Notes: a model not told the origin generated them from the sequence alone. Counted from the first letter of the stretch, positions 1-6,822 are shown. The stretch: 48,703 nt of DNA from an uncultured Bacteroidales bacterium (GCA_944326265.1 CALVDE010000009.1:1-48703); one strand, 5' to 3'. A program made the numbers and translations.

Positions 1-89
1 GTAACGAATAAATTGATATATTTGCAAAACTAAGAGGTCTGAGGACTTAACCCAGACACACTGTTTGAAACACTACCTCCGTACTGCTT

Positions 90-368
90 ATGCTCAGCAA
101 GCGTAACGAGGGTGTCAGGGCCGGCATCTACACGCAGAGGATAAGCGGGCAGTTCCGCCTGGACTTGGAGCGCCACAACAGCCAGTACCCTCCAGTAGAA
201 GTGCATGTCTACAAGAAAAGCCACGACAGATTCCTGATTATCGACGGCACCGAAGTCTACCACATCGGAGCCTCGCTGAAAGACCTCGGCCGGAAAATGT
301 TCGCATTCTCAAAACTTGACATCCCGGCTTCGACTATTACCGGACTAGCACATATCCGCCTAAAGTAG
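90..368 (+). pseudogene. ORF6N-type DNA-binding protein, C-terminal fragment
   Basis: The 92-residue frame carries the stretch SHDRFLIID followed by YHIGASLKDLG and FAFSKLDIP, which I recognise from the C-terminus of Bacteroidetes ORF6N-domain (phage-like DNA-binding) proteins. The N-terminal ORF6N domain is absent: an in-frame TGA lies at 66-68, only 21 bases before the first ATG. The last residues and the stop codon lie inside the 3' end of crcB on the opposite strand, so the natural C-terminus also seems replaced. I read it as a remnant of a mobile-element gene truncated at both ends. Whether the start was lost by deletion or by a frameshift cannot be told at the window edge. Confidence 0.55.
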
Positions 369-705
369 CCAGTATTCCACAGATTACGCTACCGATAACG
401 TACAGCAGGAACATCTGGATATTCCCGCCCTGGAGCATTGTCACAGCCTCGTTGGAGAAGGTCGAAAATGTAGTGAAGCCTCCGCACAGGCCGGTCGTGA
501 GCAGCAGGCACAGAGCGGAAGGAGTCTCGGAGTATTTGGAAAACAGGCCGTAGAGCAGGCCGATCAGCAGACATCCGGCGATATTGACTATGAAAGTGGC
601 CGTCGGGAAGCCGCTCCCGCGGGGCGGAAGAGCCAGCGATACGAGATACCGCAGTATGCCGCCTGCACAGCTGCCTAATCCGACGAGAAGAATGGACTTG
701 ATCAT
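337..705 (-). CDS. crcB: CrcB/Fluc fluoride channel
   Basis: This 122-residue protein has four hydrophobic segments and the CrcB signatures: an N-terminal GGILRY stretch, an internal FIVNIAGC with the conserved Asn, and the central GFTTFSTFSNE motif. CrcB (Fluc) proteins are small dimeric channels that let fluoride leave the cytoplasm. The start at MIKS was chosen because it gives the usual family length and because its ATG overlaps the stop of the upstream acetyltransferase gene as ATGA, implying translational coupling. The longer frame extending to 948 is only the other frame of that acetyltransferase. The 3' end is overlapped by the ORF6N fragment on the opposite strand. No fluoride riboswitch is visible upstream. 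Confidence 0.9.
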   Translation of the reverse strand: MIKSILLVGLGSCAGGILRYLVSLALPPRGSGFPTATFIVNIAGCLLIGLLYGLFSKYSETPSALCLLLTTGLCGGFTTFSTFSNEAVTMLQGGNIQMFLLYVIGSVICGILATLGGYVLVR

Positions 706-1313
706 AGCAGTACGGCTTTCTGGAGACGGTCGAGGAACATTGCGGCGTGCGCTCCGTCCATCTGGGTGTGGTGGAACTGGAATGAGACGGTCAGGGTCTT
801 GCGGAAGAAATGCCGCCTGTACCGGCCCCATATCAGGAAAGGGTTGTTGAAGATACCGCTGTACATGCCGACGGCCCCGTCTATATCGTACCGGGCGAGG
901 GCGGAGGTGCCTATGACCATGCTGTCGGTGATGTCGTGGTTCCTGCATTTCTCCGCCACCTCCGCCGTCAGCCGCAGATAGTCCCGATTGAACGCCGCCA
1001 GGTCTTCCGACCAGGAGATGTCGCAGGAGCTGACCTCACCCCGGCTGTCCGCGACAATAGTGTTCACGGCGATGGAGTCATACTGCATCAGCTTCCGTCC
1101 GACCGGCAGCATGTAGAACTCCTTGATGCCGCTGGCCGCCCGTCCGACACACCAGCACATCAGCATATTCAGTTTCAGCCCTTTCCTCCGGCTGAACCGG
1201 ACGAGCCTCGTCACATCCACTGTCTTTATCAGCGTGACCATCGGCATAGGCGCGTCCATCCACAGCCGGAACGCCTCGGCCCTTGTCGTTTCTTCGGGAT
1301 TGATTTCTCTCAT
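702..1313 (-). CDS. CatA-like O-acetyltransferase (chloramphenicol acetyltransferase family)
   Basis: This 203-residue protein matches the trimeric CAT fold. Near the C-terminus it has HHTQMDGAH, equivalent to the HHxxxDG motif that supplies the catalytic His and structural Asp of CAT. FNNPFLIWGRY and VSFQFHH are further family stretches. The family moves acetyl from acetyl-CoA to a hydroxyl group. Chloramphenicol resistance is possible, but many CatA-like proteins in Bacteroidetes have unknown acceptors. Its length is slightly below the usual 210-220. It is the first gene of a two-gene unit with crcB (ATGA overlap), and a TAnnTTTG promoter lies 26 bases upstream of the start. Confidence 0.8.
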   Translation of the reverse strand: MREINPEETTRAEAFRLWMDAPMPMVTLIKTVDVTRLVRFSRRKGLKLNMLMCWCVGRAASGIKEFYMLPVGRKLMQYDSIAVNTIVADSRGEVSSCDISWSEDLAAFNRDYLRLTAEVAEKCRNHDITDSMVIGTSALARYDIDGAVGMYSGIFNNPFLIWGRYRRHFFRKTLTVSFQFHHTQMDGAHAAMFLDRLQKAVLL

Positions 1314-1338
1314 TGTGATAATGATTTTTAAAGGGCGG

Positions 1339-1346
1339 CAAAATTA
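1339..1346 (-). promoter_or_regulatory. Bacteroidetes -7 box for the CatA-like/crcB pair
   Basis: On the minus strand the site reads TAATTTTG, matching TAnnTTTG, with a TTG at 1365-1367 (18-base spacing) as a -33 element. It lies 25 bases before the ATG at 1313. It shares the 100-base divergent intergenic region with the next promoter. Confidence 0.55.
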
Positions 1347-1381
1347 CAATAATTTGGATTGCTGCAAACTGTCTGATTTTA

Positions 1382-1389
1382 TAAATTTG
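1382..1389 (+). promoter_or_regulatory. Bacteroidetes -7 box for the FMN reductase remnant
   Basis: TAAATTTG matches TAnnTTTG, with a TTG at 1359-1361 (20-base spacing). It is 24 bases before the ATG at 1414. The promoter of the now internally deleted gene therefore appears intact. Confidence 0.6.
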
Positions 1390-1413
1390 CGTTGTATTAA
1401 AATTCAGGATACA

Positions 1414-1812
1414 ATGAAAGTACTTTTAATCAACGGAAGCCCGAGAAGCAACGGGAATACATTCACGGCCCTGAAGGAAGTGGCCGGGGCCCTCGGGGCG
1501 GAGGGAGTGGAAACTGAGATAGTGTCAATAGGGGCGAATGCCGTCCAGGGCTGCATCGCCTGCCGGAGGGGAGGAGCCAGCGCGGCATTGGACCGTCTGA
1601 ACAAATATTTTTCCATCAACAATATGCCGGTGGTCAGCTCCCAGTACTGGAATATCGCATACGGCTCTCAGCCCGGCGAGGCGGCCCGGGATGCCGAGGG
1701 CATGCAGACCATGCGCACTCTCGGCCGCAACATGGCCTGGGTGCTGAAAGGCCTGAAGACGCAGCCCCTGCCCAGGAAAGAGCCCGCCGTCAAGACCAAC
1801 TTCGTCCGATAG
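1414..1812 (+). pseudogene. NADPH-dependent FMN reductase/flavodoxin-fold protein with internal deletion
   Basis: The N-terminus MKVLLINGSPRSNGNT is the FMN-phosphate-binding loop of the flavodoxin-fold iron-sulfur flavoprotein/NADPH-dependent FMN reductase family. The C-terminal half (LDRLNKYFSINNMPVVSSQYWN, then a MQTMRTLGRNMAWVLK stretch) is also typical. The two halves are joined in frame at about residue 50, straight from CIAC to RRGGAS. Full-length relatives have roughly 60 more residues here, with the rest of the cysteine motif, the dimer contact and the second FMN loop (GSPVYY-type). At 132 residues the product is unlikely to bind FMN normally. Promoter, start and stop look intact, so I call it a recent in-frame internal deletion. 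Confidence 0.7.
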
Positions 1813-1894
1813 TCAGTAGTAAGTAAGCGGCGGAATCCGTAAAATGCGTACAGACCTCAGTAAATCAGATACTGGGGTCTGTTGTTTTTGGGAA

Positions 1895-1902
1895 TATCTT
1901 TG
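1895..1902 (+). promoter_or_regulatory. Bacteroidetes -7 box for the exported hydrolase
   Basis: TATCTTTG matches TAnnTTTG and lies 19 bases upstream of the ATG at 1922. No clear TTG is present at the usual -33 spacing. Confidence 0.5.
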
Positions 1903-1921
1903 CACTGTAAAAACCAAGTGT

Positions 1922-3001
1922 ATGAATATGACGAAATCATTTATCCGAAGACTCCTTCTAGCAGGAGTGATTATCACGGCAGTCAATGCAAACTCAGTTA
2001 ATGCACAAGAAAATACAGGATTTATGGAAGAAAAACTCAACCTCACCCAGGAGTGGGACAAGGTATTCCCTCAGAGCGACAAGGTGACCCACAGCAAGAT
2101 CACCTTCCACAACCGCTACGGCGTAACACTCGCCGCAGACCTCTATATTCCCAAGAATACGGATGGCAGCAAGTTGCCCGCAATAGCCGTCAGCGGTCCT
2201 TTCGGAGCCGTGAAGGAGCAGGCATCCGGGCTGTATGCGCAGACATTGGCCGAACGCGGCTTTCTGACCATTGCCTTCGACCCTTCATTTACCGGAGAGA
2301 GCGGCGGACAGCCCCGTTATGTCTCCTCGCCCGACATCAATACGGAGGATTTCTGCGCAGCGGTGGACTACCTGTCCACCCGTGAGGATGTGGATCCGGA
2401 GCGCATCGGCATCCTGGGAATCTGCGGCTGGGGCGGCCTGGCGGTCAATGCAGCTGCCATAGACACCCGCATCAAGGCCACGGTGGCTTCTACAATGTAC
2501 GACATGAGCCGTGTTACAGCCAACGGCTATTTCGATGCGGCGGACAATGCCGATGCCCGCCACGAGACCCGCCGTCAGCTCAACGCCCAGCGTACCGAGG
2601 ACTACAGGAACGGCACATACGCGCTTGCCGGAGGAGTCGTCGACCCTCTGCCTGAGGATGCCCCGCAGTTCGTGAAAGACTACTACGCCTACTACAAGAC
2701 TCCGCGCGGCTACCACGGGCGTTCGCTCAACTCCAACAACGGATGGAACAGGACCTCCTCATTGTCCTTCCTCAATATGCCGATCCTGACGTATGCCGGT
2801 GAAATCCAGAGCGCAGTCCTCCTCGTCCATGGCGAGAAGGCCCATTCCCGCTATTTCAGCGAGGACACCTACAAGAAGCTCCAGGGCGACAACAAGCAGC
2901 TGCTCATCGTCCCGGATGCGGTCCACACCGACCTCTACGACAACCTCGAGAAGATTCCCTTTGACCGGATAGAGACCTTCTTCCGCGAGTACCTGAAGTA
3001 A
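1922..3001 (+). CDS. Secreted alpha/beta hydrolase with cysteine nucleophile elbow
   Basis: This 359-residue protein begins with a Lys/Arg-rich N-terminus and a hydrophobic core ending near VNAQ, a classic signal peptide, so it is probably exported to the periplasm. The alpha/beta-hydrolase core includes a strand-turn LAADLYIP, an oxyanion-type SGPFGAVKEQ loop, and a nucleophile elbow GICGWG at residues 166-171 with Cys where most hydrolases have Ser, as in dienelactone hydrolase. A likely catalytic His lies in PDAVHTDLYD near the C-terminus. The substrate is unknown. The start at 1922 was chosen over an in-frame ATG at 1844 because it follows the -7 box and begins the signal peptide. The gene stands alone, convergent with the AraC remnant. 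Confidence 0.75.
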   Translation: MNMTKSFIRRLLLAGVIITAVNANSVNAQENTGFMEEKLNLTQEWDKVFPQSDKVTHSKITFHNRYGVTLAADLYIPKNTDGSKLPAIAVSGPFGAVKEQASGLYAQTLAERGFLTIAFDPSFTGESGGQPRYVSSPDINTEDFCAAVDYLSTREDVDPERIGILGICGWGGLAVNAAAIDTRIKATVASTMYDMSRVTANGYFDAADNADARHETRRQLNAQRTEDYRNGTYALAGGVVDPLPEDAPQFVKDYYAYYKTPRGYHGRSLNSNNGWNRTSSLSFLNMPILTYAGEIQSAVLLVHGEKAHSRYFSEDTYKKLQGDNKQLLIVPDAVHTDLYDNLEKIPFDRIETFFREYLK

Positions 3002-3023
3002 AAGCCGCTTGACATAATACCAT

Positions 3024-3683
3024 CTACGCGGAACTCAGCCAATGCGGAGAGTCTGTAGCCTCGATGAGGACGCGCTCGCGGATGATGCGGCCTGGGCTTT
3101 TGCCGGAGACGGCCTTGACCTGGCGGGCGAAGGAGGAGGTGGATATCTGCAGGAAGCCCCTGACCACATCCCCTCTGAACCGCTGCTCAGTGAATCGGTA
3201 TATCCCCTTTACGGCCCTGTACAGCCGGATATAGTTGCTCATGGCCTCCTCTTCCAAATGTACCGTTACTGGAAAAGCCCGGTGCTGGATGAGCGAGGAC
3301 ACCTCCGACGTGGAGCGTTGCAGGTATTCTACATCATGCCCGTCAGTGAAGGCCATTGCTATGATTTTCAGATCGGAAGAGCACATCATGGCCTCTACGA
3401 CCGAGCCGTTCTGCACTATCAGGGCATCGCCTGTCGAGACCTGGTACTGCCTGCCGTTGACCGAGGCCGTCAGCTGTCCGCGCACCACTACGACAGCAGC
3501 CGTAAACGAGAGCTTGTAGGGAAAGCGGTTGATATCCTGCTGTGCATCCCCGGCCGGGACATACGAGGTGAGAGTCCGGTCATCATCCAGATTGTCATCG
3601 AGGAAGATGTCCCGGTCTATGGCGAGGCTCTTTCCGAGTTCGTGGAACAGCTCGAGACGTATCAGCGGCAGTGTCTTTTTCAT
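3024..3683 (-). pseudogene. AraC-family regulator, internally deleted and C-terminally truncated
   Basis: The first ~175 residues look like the cupin sensor domain of Bacteroidetes AraC-type regulators: a beta-rich segment, GDALIVQNGSVVEAM, then a helical linker ending RFRGDVVRGFLQ. The sequence then jumps directly into the middle of the first HTH subdomain (ISTSSFARQVKAVSGKSPG then RIIRERVLIEA) and ends after TDSPHWLSSA. The inter-domain linker, the start of the first HTH and the whole second HTH are missing. The length of 219 compares with about 280-300 for the family. DNA binding is probably lost, though a truncated dominant-negative product cannot be excluded. The gene ends 22 bases from the end of the hydrolase gene on the other strand. 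Confidence 0.6.
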
Positions 3684-3688
3684 GAGAA

Positions 3689-4139
3689 TCAGTCATTCTG
3701 TTCGTAATAATAAGAGTAGTCTATTCCCTTCATAAACATCTCGCGGTCATCAATCTTAGTGGTCAATGCGGGCTTTACCAAGGCTTTGATGTGAGTGCCG
3801 TCCGTCACACTTTCACGCATGGCTGCCAAATATTCGTTCTTATCTATCTGACTCCAATCCACACACCTTTTGAGTGACCGTTTTAGCATCAAGTCAAGCC
3901 AAATACGGGTAGCACGGCCATTTCCTTCCATATTCGTTTGCCCTATTATTTGGATAATGTTTAGCCAGTAGGGCTACATTCTCACTATTAAGCACATCCG
4001 CCATGCGTAACTTTCCGTCCGGCGCTTCGAATTTGAACCCGTGAGCAGCACTCACGAGTTGAATGCCTTCCTGCTTCAGCTTCCGCTTCAACCATCGCCA
4101 GTAGTTTCCAGCCTTCGTATAATCCGGCTCGTTATTCAC
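3689..4139 (-). pseudogene. Fic-family AMPylase-like gene, broken by internal deletion with frameshift
   Basis: Two overlapping frames are ends of one gene. The 5' part (4139-3894) reads NNEPDYTKAGNYWRWLKRKL and later AKHYPNNRAN, the N-terminal region I associate with large Bacteroidetes Fic proteins. The 3' part (3931-3689) reads MEGNGRATRIWLD and ends MKGIDYSYYYEQND, the Fic core after the HPF of the HPFxxGNGR motif and its C-terminus. Between them roughly 130 residues, including the catalytic His, are missing, and the two parts are in different frames. The 5' part opens with GTG just after an in-frame TGA, so the N-terminus is lost too. An alternative is a Bro-N-like phage protein fused to an unrelated Fic tail. 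Confidence 0.6.
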
Positions 4140-4301
4140 GGCTCATTGGCAGATGCCGCCAAGTCCATTCTCGAATACGTCAACAAACGGGTGAATAAGC
4201 AGAGTGCCCTCGCCCGCATCGAGATGCTTACCGAACCTTTCAAGAAGACCGCGACCCAGAAGATCCGCCGCTTCCTCTACATGACCCCCTCACACGCATA
4301 A
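4140..4301 (+). pseudogene. C-terminal remnant of a long-chain acyl-CoA synthetase (AMP-binding enzyme)
   Basis: The last ~53 residues of this frame (AAKSILEYVNKRVNK, then TEPFKKTATQKIRRFLYM) resemble the extreme C-terminus of Bacteroidetes long-chain fatty-acid-CoA ligases, where a VNxRVNK helix precedes an EPFxKTxTxKIKRFxY ending carrying the catalytic lysine. Everything upstream in the same frame is antisense to the Fic remnant, so the body of the enzyme is gone. The join at about 4140 coincides with the truncated 5' end of the Fic remnant, so a single rearrangement could explain both. Confidence 0.5.
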
Positions 4302-4330
4302 ATCTACTCTCATTCCATAATATTTCCGGA

Positions 4331-4400
4331 TCACCGGAGAAGCTCATGGCCAGTTTCTGTCGTCGGCCGTGGTGGTTTTAGTGTTCAGCTTCTCCGGTGA
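4331..4400. repeat. 14-bp perfect inverted repeat spanning the mscS stop codon
   Basis: TCACCGGAGAAGCT at 4331-4344 is the exact reverse complement of 4387-4400, which encodes the last codons of the mscS-type gene. Between the arms a second weaker pair (CATGGCC at 4345-4351 with GGCCGTG at 4365-4371) could extend the structure. There is no T-tract on either strand, so a standard Rho-independent terminator is unlikely. It may be a large 3'-end hairpin or the scar of an inverted duplication. Confidence 0.6.
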
Positions 4401-5533
4401 TTCTTTATATCCTCACCTGTAGGTTTCTGGAAGAGCCTCAGGCCGAACCGGGGCAGAGTGGCGATGATGTACTCGATGACGTCGGCTGCGATGTGCTCGT
4501 GGGCGACCCAGTCTTTCTCGCGGGTGAAGAAGTAGAGCTGTATCGGCAGACCTTCCGATGTGGGCTCGAGCTGGCGCACGAGGATGCGGAGATCGGTATT
4601 GACCTGAGCGAGGGTACTGAGATAATGCTCGGTGGCGGCGCGGAAGAGACCGAGGTTCACCGAGTTGCTGTCCAGAGCCCTGCCATCGGCCCATGCTTCC
4701 GAGGATAAGCGTTCCAGCTCTTCCGGGGAGCAGAACCGGATGGAATTCACGTCTATGTTGAGGGAACGGGCTACTCGGCGGCCGTCGCTCTCGCGCATTC
4801 CGCGCCAGTTCTGGAACGAATCGCTGACCAGGGCGTAGGGCGGGACGGTCACTATCGTATTGTCCCAGTTGCGGACCTTGACCGTGTTCAGGGTCACTTC
4901 CTCCACCGTACCGTTGACACCGTATTTTTCCATGACTATCCAGTCTCCCGGACGCAGCATGTCGTGGGCCGAGAGCTGGATGCCCGCTACTAAGCCGAGG
5001 ATTGTATCCTTGAAAATCAGCATCAGTACCGCAGCCGACGCGCCGAGTCCCGCCAGCAGGGTAGTGAAGTCCCTTTCCAGCAGCACGCCCAACGTCAGGA
5101 TGACGGCCACGCAGACTACGAGGACCTTCAGCATCTGGTAGACCCCCTTCATGGGCTTGTCCCTGAGCAGGTCGGAATCGCTGGAGATGGCGTACAGCGA
5201 GGATATGAACTCATTGATCAGGCGGGTCCCGATGACGATAAGATAAATATAGAGTGCCTTGGTAACGAAGGATGTCCAGTTCTGGCCGGGATAGAGCAGC
5301 GGCAGGGCGACGAGAAAAGTCACCGGCGGTATCAGATGGAAAATGTTGTGCAGGACCTTGCCTCCGGTCAGATAGTTGTCCCACTTGAACGCAGTCCTGG
5401 CCGCAATCTTCCTTATCACCGGGATCAACAGCTTGCAGCACAGAAAGTCCACGAGATACGCCGCGACCACCAGAGCGCAGGAGATAATCACCCGCATCTG
5501 CTCACTGAGATTCAATAATGCTTCTTGTTCCAT
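4385..5533 (-). CDS. MscS-family mechanosensitive channel (YbdG-like)
   Basis: This 382-residue membrane protein has several N-terminal transmembrane segments, the pore-lining helix FTTLLAGLGASAAVLMLIFKD and the following beta domain (SAHDMLRPGDWIVMEKYGVNGTVEEVTLNTVKVRNWDN in pieces, with VPPYALVSDSFQNW). The RNWDNTIVTVPPY stretch and the long soluble C-terminus resemble YbdG/MscM-type miniconductance channels, which release solutes under osmotic downshock. The start at MEQEALLNL was chosen because it lies 2 bases after the SMR gene and gives normal topology; the frame extending to 5773 is a shadow of that gene. The last codons form one arm of the 14-bp inverted repeat. Confidence 0.85.
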   Translation of the reverse strand: MEQEALLNLSEQMRVIISCALVVAAYLVDFLCCKLLIPVIRKIAARTAFKWDNYLTGGKVLHNIFHLIPPVTFLVALPLLYPGQNWTSFVTKALYIYLIVIGTRLINEFISSLYAISSDSDLLRDKPMKGVYQMLKVLVVCVAVILTLGVLLERDFTTLLAGLGASAAVLMLIFKDTILGLVAGIQLSAHDMLRPGDWIVMEKYGVNGTVEEVTLNTVKVRNWDNTIVTVPPYALVSDSFQNWRGMRESDGRRVARSLNIDVNSIRFCSPEELERLSSEAWADGRALDSNSVNLGLFRAATEHYLSTLAQVNTDLRILVRQLEPTSEGLPIQLYFFTREKDWVAHEHIAADVIEYIIATLPRFGLRLFQKPTGEDIKNHRRS

Positions 5534-5535
5534 AC

Positions 5536-5862
5536 TCAGTGGGATACTATCTTGAGTCCGATAATGGAGAGGATGAGGGTAGTGATGAAGAACAGACGCA
5601 GAAATGTCGCAGGCTCGTGCAAGAATATGATACCGAGAATCACCGTACACACTGCGCCTATACCGGTCCATATCGGATATGCCGTACCGATGGGAATGGT
5701 CTGCACCGCCTTGGCCAGAAGGGTCATGCTGGCAATAAGACACAGCAGGAAACCGGCTCCCCACAGCCACCACGCGGTGCCAGAAACCTCTTTCATCTTT
5801 CCTAAGCAGAAAGCGAATCCGGACTCGAAAAGTCCTGCAACGAAAAGAATAATCCAGTTCAT
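5536..5862 (-). CDS. Small multidrug resistance transporter, guanidinium exporter (Gdx/SugE)-like
   Basis: This 108-residue protein has four transmembrane segments. It carries the essential SMR glutamate at position 13 (VAGLFES) and the GTAYPIWTGIGAV signature, closest to the SugE/Gdx subgroup, which exports guanidinium in exchange for protons. The first-helix stretch ESGFAFCLG departs from the usual EVxWAxGLK, so quaternary-amine or unknown substrates remain possible. The start at MNWII was chosen because it follows the -7 box and gives family length. The gene sits 2 bases upstream of the MscS-type gene, suggesting a two-gene envelope-stress unit. An operator-like palindrome lies upstream. 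Confidence 0.8.
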   Translation of the reverse strand: MNWIILFVAGLFESGFAFCLGKMKEVSGTAWWLWGAGFLLCLIASMTLLAKAVQTIPIGTAYPIWTGIGAVCTVILGIIFLHEPATFLRLFFITTLILSIIGLKIVSH

Positions 5863-5888
5863 ATATCCGTATGTTTTACTTTGCGGTG

Positions 5889-5896
5889 CAAAAGTA
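5889..5896 (-). promoter_or_regulatory. Bacteroidetes -7 box for the SMR/mscS unit
   Basis: On the minus strand the site reads TACTTTTG, matching TAnnTTTG, 26 bases before the SMR start. No good TTG sits at -33; that position is occupied by a palindrome instead, suggesting factor-controlled transcription. Confidence 0.5.
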
Positions 5897-5918
5897 CACT
5901 TTATGTCGGAAACTCCTC

Positions 5919-5932
5919 TTACCATTTGGTAA
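5919..5932. promoter_or_regulatory. Operator-like palindrome upstream of the SMR exporter
   Basis: TTACCATTTGGTAA has perfect 6-base arms (TTACCA/TGGTAA) around a 2-base centre. It lies 22 bases upstream of the minus-strand -7 box, over the -33 region, where a repressor or activator of the exporter would bind. The cognate regulator is not obvious in the window. Confidence 0.45.
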
Positions 5933-6265
5933 AATCCTTAACGGTAAGTACGCGAGCGGTGTGTTTTTACAGTCTTATGATAATCAGATAGTTGCAGACA
6001 GGCGGTGAACTTTTCGCGCTGCAGCAACCAGCCGAAAAGCACGCACTATAATCATAATATCGTGTAAATCAGTGTATTACAATTTTGAGATGCTGCAGTA
6101 CTTACCGTTGACAACAGTACTGGATTGCCCGCATCAGATACAGAATACAAACAAGATAGATTTTTGTTGGATGATTTTATGTATGTGATTGATAGTCTGT
6201 ACTTTTAAATCTTGTTGAGATAGGTTTTTCTATTGCCTTGATAGTGAATACCGGGAGATATTCCG

Positions 6266-6273
6266 TAATTTTG
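6266..6273 (+). promoter_or_regulatory. Bacteroidetes -7 box for the short HTH protein
   Basis: TAATTTTG matches TAnnTTTG and ends 15 bases before the ATG at 6289. The -33 region is weak. Confidence 0.45.
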
Positions 6274-6288
6274 CAAAAACACATAATT

Positions 6289-6822
6289 ATGAAGATTAAG
6301 ATTTTTAATGCTCCGGGGGATTTAAAACTGTTTAGAGGCCGGCTTTTTAATTTCAGGTTAATAGGGAACATACGTTTTGGCATGTACAAAGAAATCTCGT
6401 ACAATGACATTAAGTCGTTCATTCAGGATTTCAGGGCTTTCCGAAAACACAGCACGGAAAGACCGCCGCTGCCTGAAGGTTCGGACTTCGCTATTCTGGA
6501 AAGGCTTTGCGAGCAGTACTATGTCTATGAGAGTACGGACAGGCTTAGGGACGGAATTGTTCGGGAGGTAGAGGGGATAATCGACAGGCTGCGGCATGAC
6601 GGGAAGGCTCTGCAGGCTTTGGAAGACTGGCTGAATGCCTCACAGGACGGGATAGTAGCAAAAGTCAGGGAGAAGCATCCGGAACTTACAGAACAGGACA
6701 TCCGGCTGTTTTGCTACCTCTCGGCCGGCTTTACCCCGACAATGATATCTGTCCTGCTGGGCAAAGACAAAAGCGTGGTGTACAACCGTACTTCACGCCT
6801 TAAAGCCAAGCTGAAGGAATGA
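6289..6822 (+). CDS. Short HTH regulator resembling the C-terminus of TPR-type Bacteroidetes regulators
   Basis: This 177-residue protein ends with a helical segment and a LuxR-like HTH: LTEQDIRLFCYLSAGFTP, then SVLLGKDKSVVYNRTSRLKAKLKE. The same arrangement closes the large Bacteroides regulators that have N-terminal TPR repeats, a transmembrane helix, a coiled coil and this DNA-binding end. Here TPRs and membrane helix are absent, and the first ~40 residues are basic and unfamiliar. It could be a worn-down remnant or a free-standing cytoplasmic regulator. A -7 box placed 15 bases before the ATG and an open frame favour expression. The start at 6289 is preferred over 6238, which lies upstream of that box. 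Confidence 0.55.
   Translation: MKIKIFNAPGDLKLFRGRLFNFRLIGNIRFGMYKEISYNDIKSFIQDFRAFRKHSTERPPLPEGSDFAILERLCEQYYVYESTDRLRDGIVREVEGIIDRLRHDGKALQALEDWLNASQDGIVAKVREKHPELTEQDIRLFCYLSAGFTPTMISVLLGKDKSVVYNRTSRLKAKLKE

Larger units (their letters stand above)
5863..6288. other. 426-bp divergent intergenic region with regulatory repeats
   Basis: No plausible gene is visible here. The region is AT-rich and holds the two outward promoters, the TTACCA/TGGTAA palindrome, and a perfect 12-bp inverted repeat (AACGGTAAGTAC at 5940-5951 with its reverse complement at 6098-6109, 146 bases between). I see no convincing riboswitch or tRNA. The leftover sequence may be the worn 5' part of the regulator gene that follows. 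Confidence 0.5.

Noticed and set aside
337-948. 203-residue frame as a longer crcB
   Set aside because: The extra N-terminal part (Arg/His/Pro-rich) is the alternate frame of the CatA-like gene; CrcB family length fits the start at 705.
1314-1413. Fluoride riboswitch for crcB
   Set aside because: The short divergent region holds two promoters but not the conserved riboswitch core, and crcB is second in its unit.
4020-4045. tRNA T-arm-like sequence (TTCGAATTTGAACC)
   Set aside because: No acceptor stem, anticodon arm or CCA-side pairing around it; it lies within the Fic gene remnant.
4331-4400. Rho-independent terminator for the mscS-type gene
   Set aside because: The stem is good but the loop is 42 bases and no T-tract follows on either strand, so it was listed as an inverted repeat only.
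5863-6288. Guanidine riboswitch upstream of the SMR exporter
   Set aside because: I could not find a convincing conserved core; the palindrome near the promoter suggests protein-mediated control instead.
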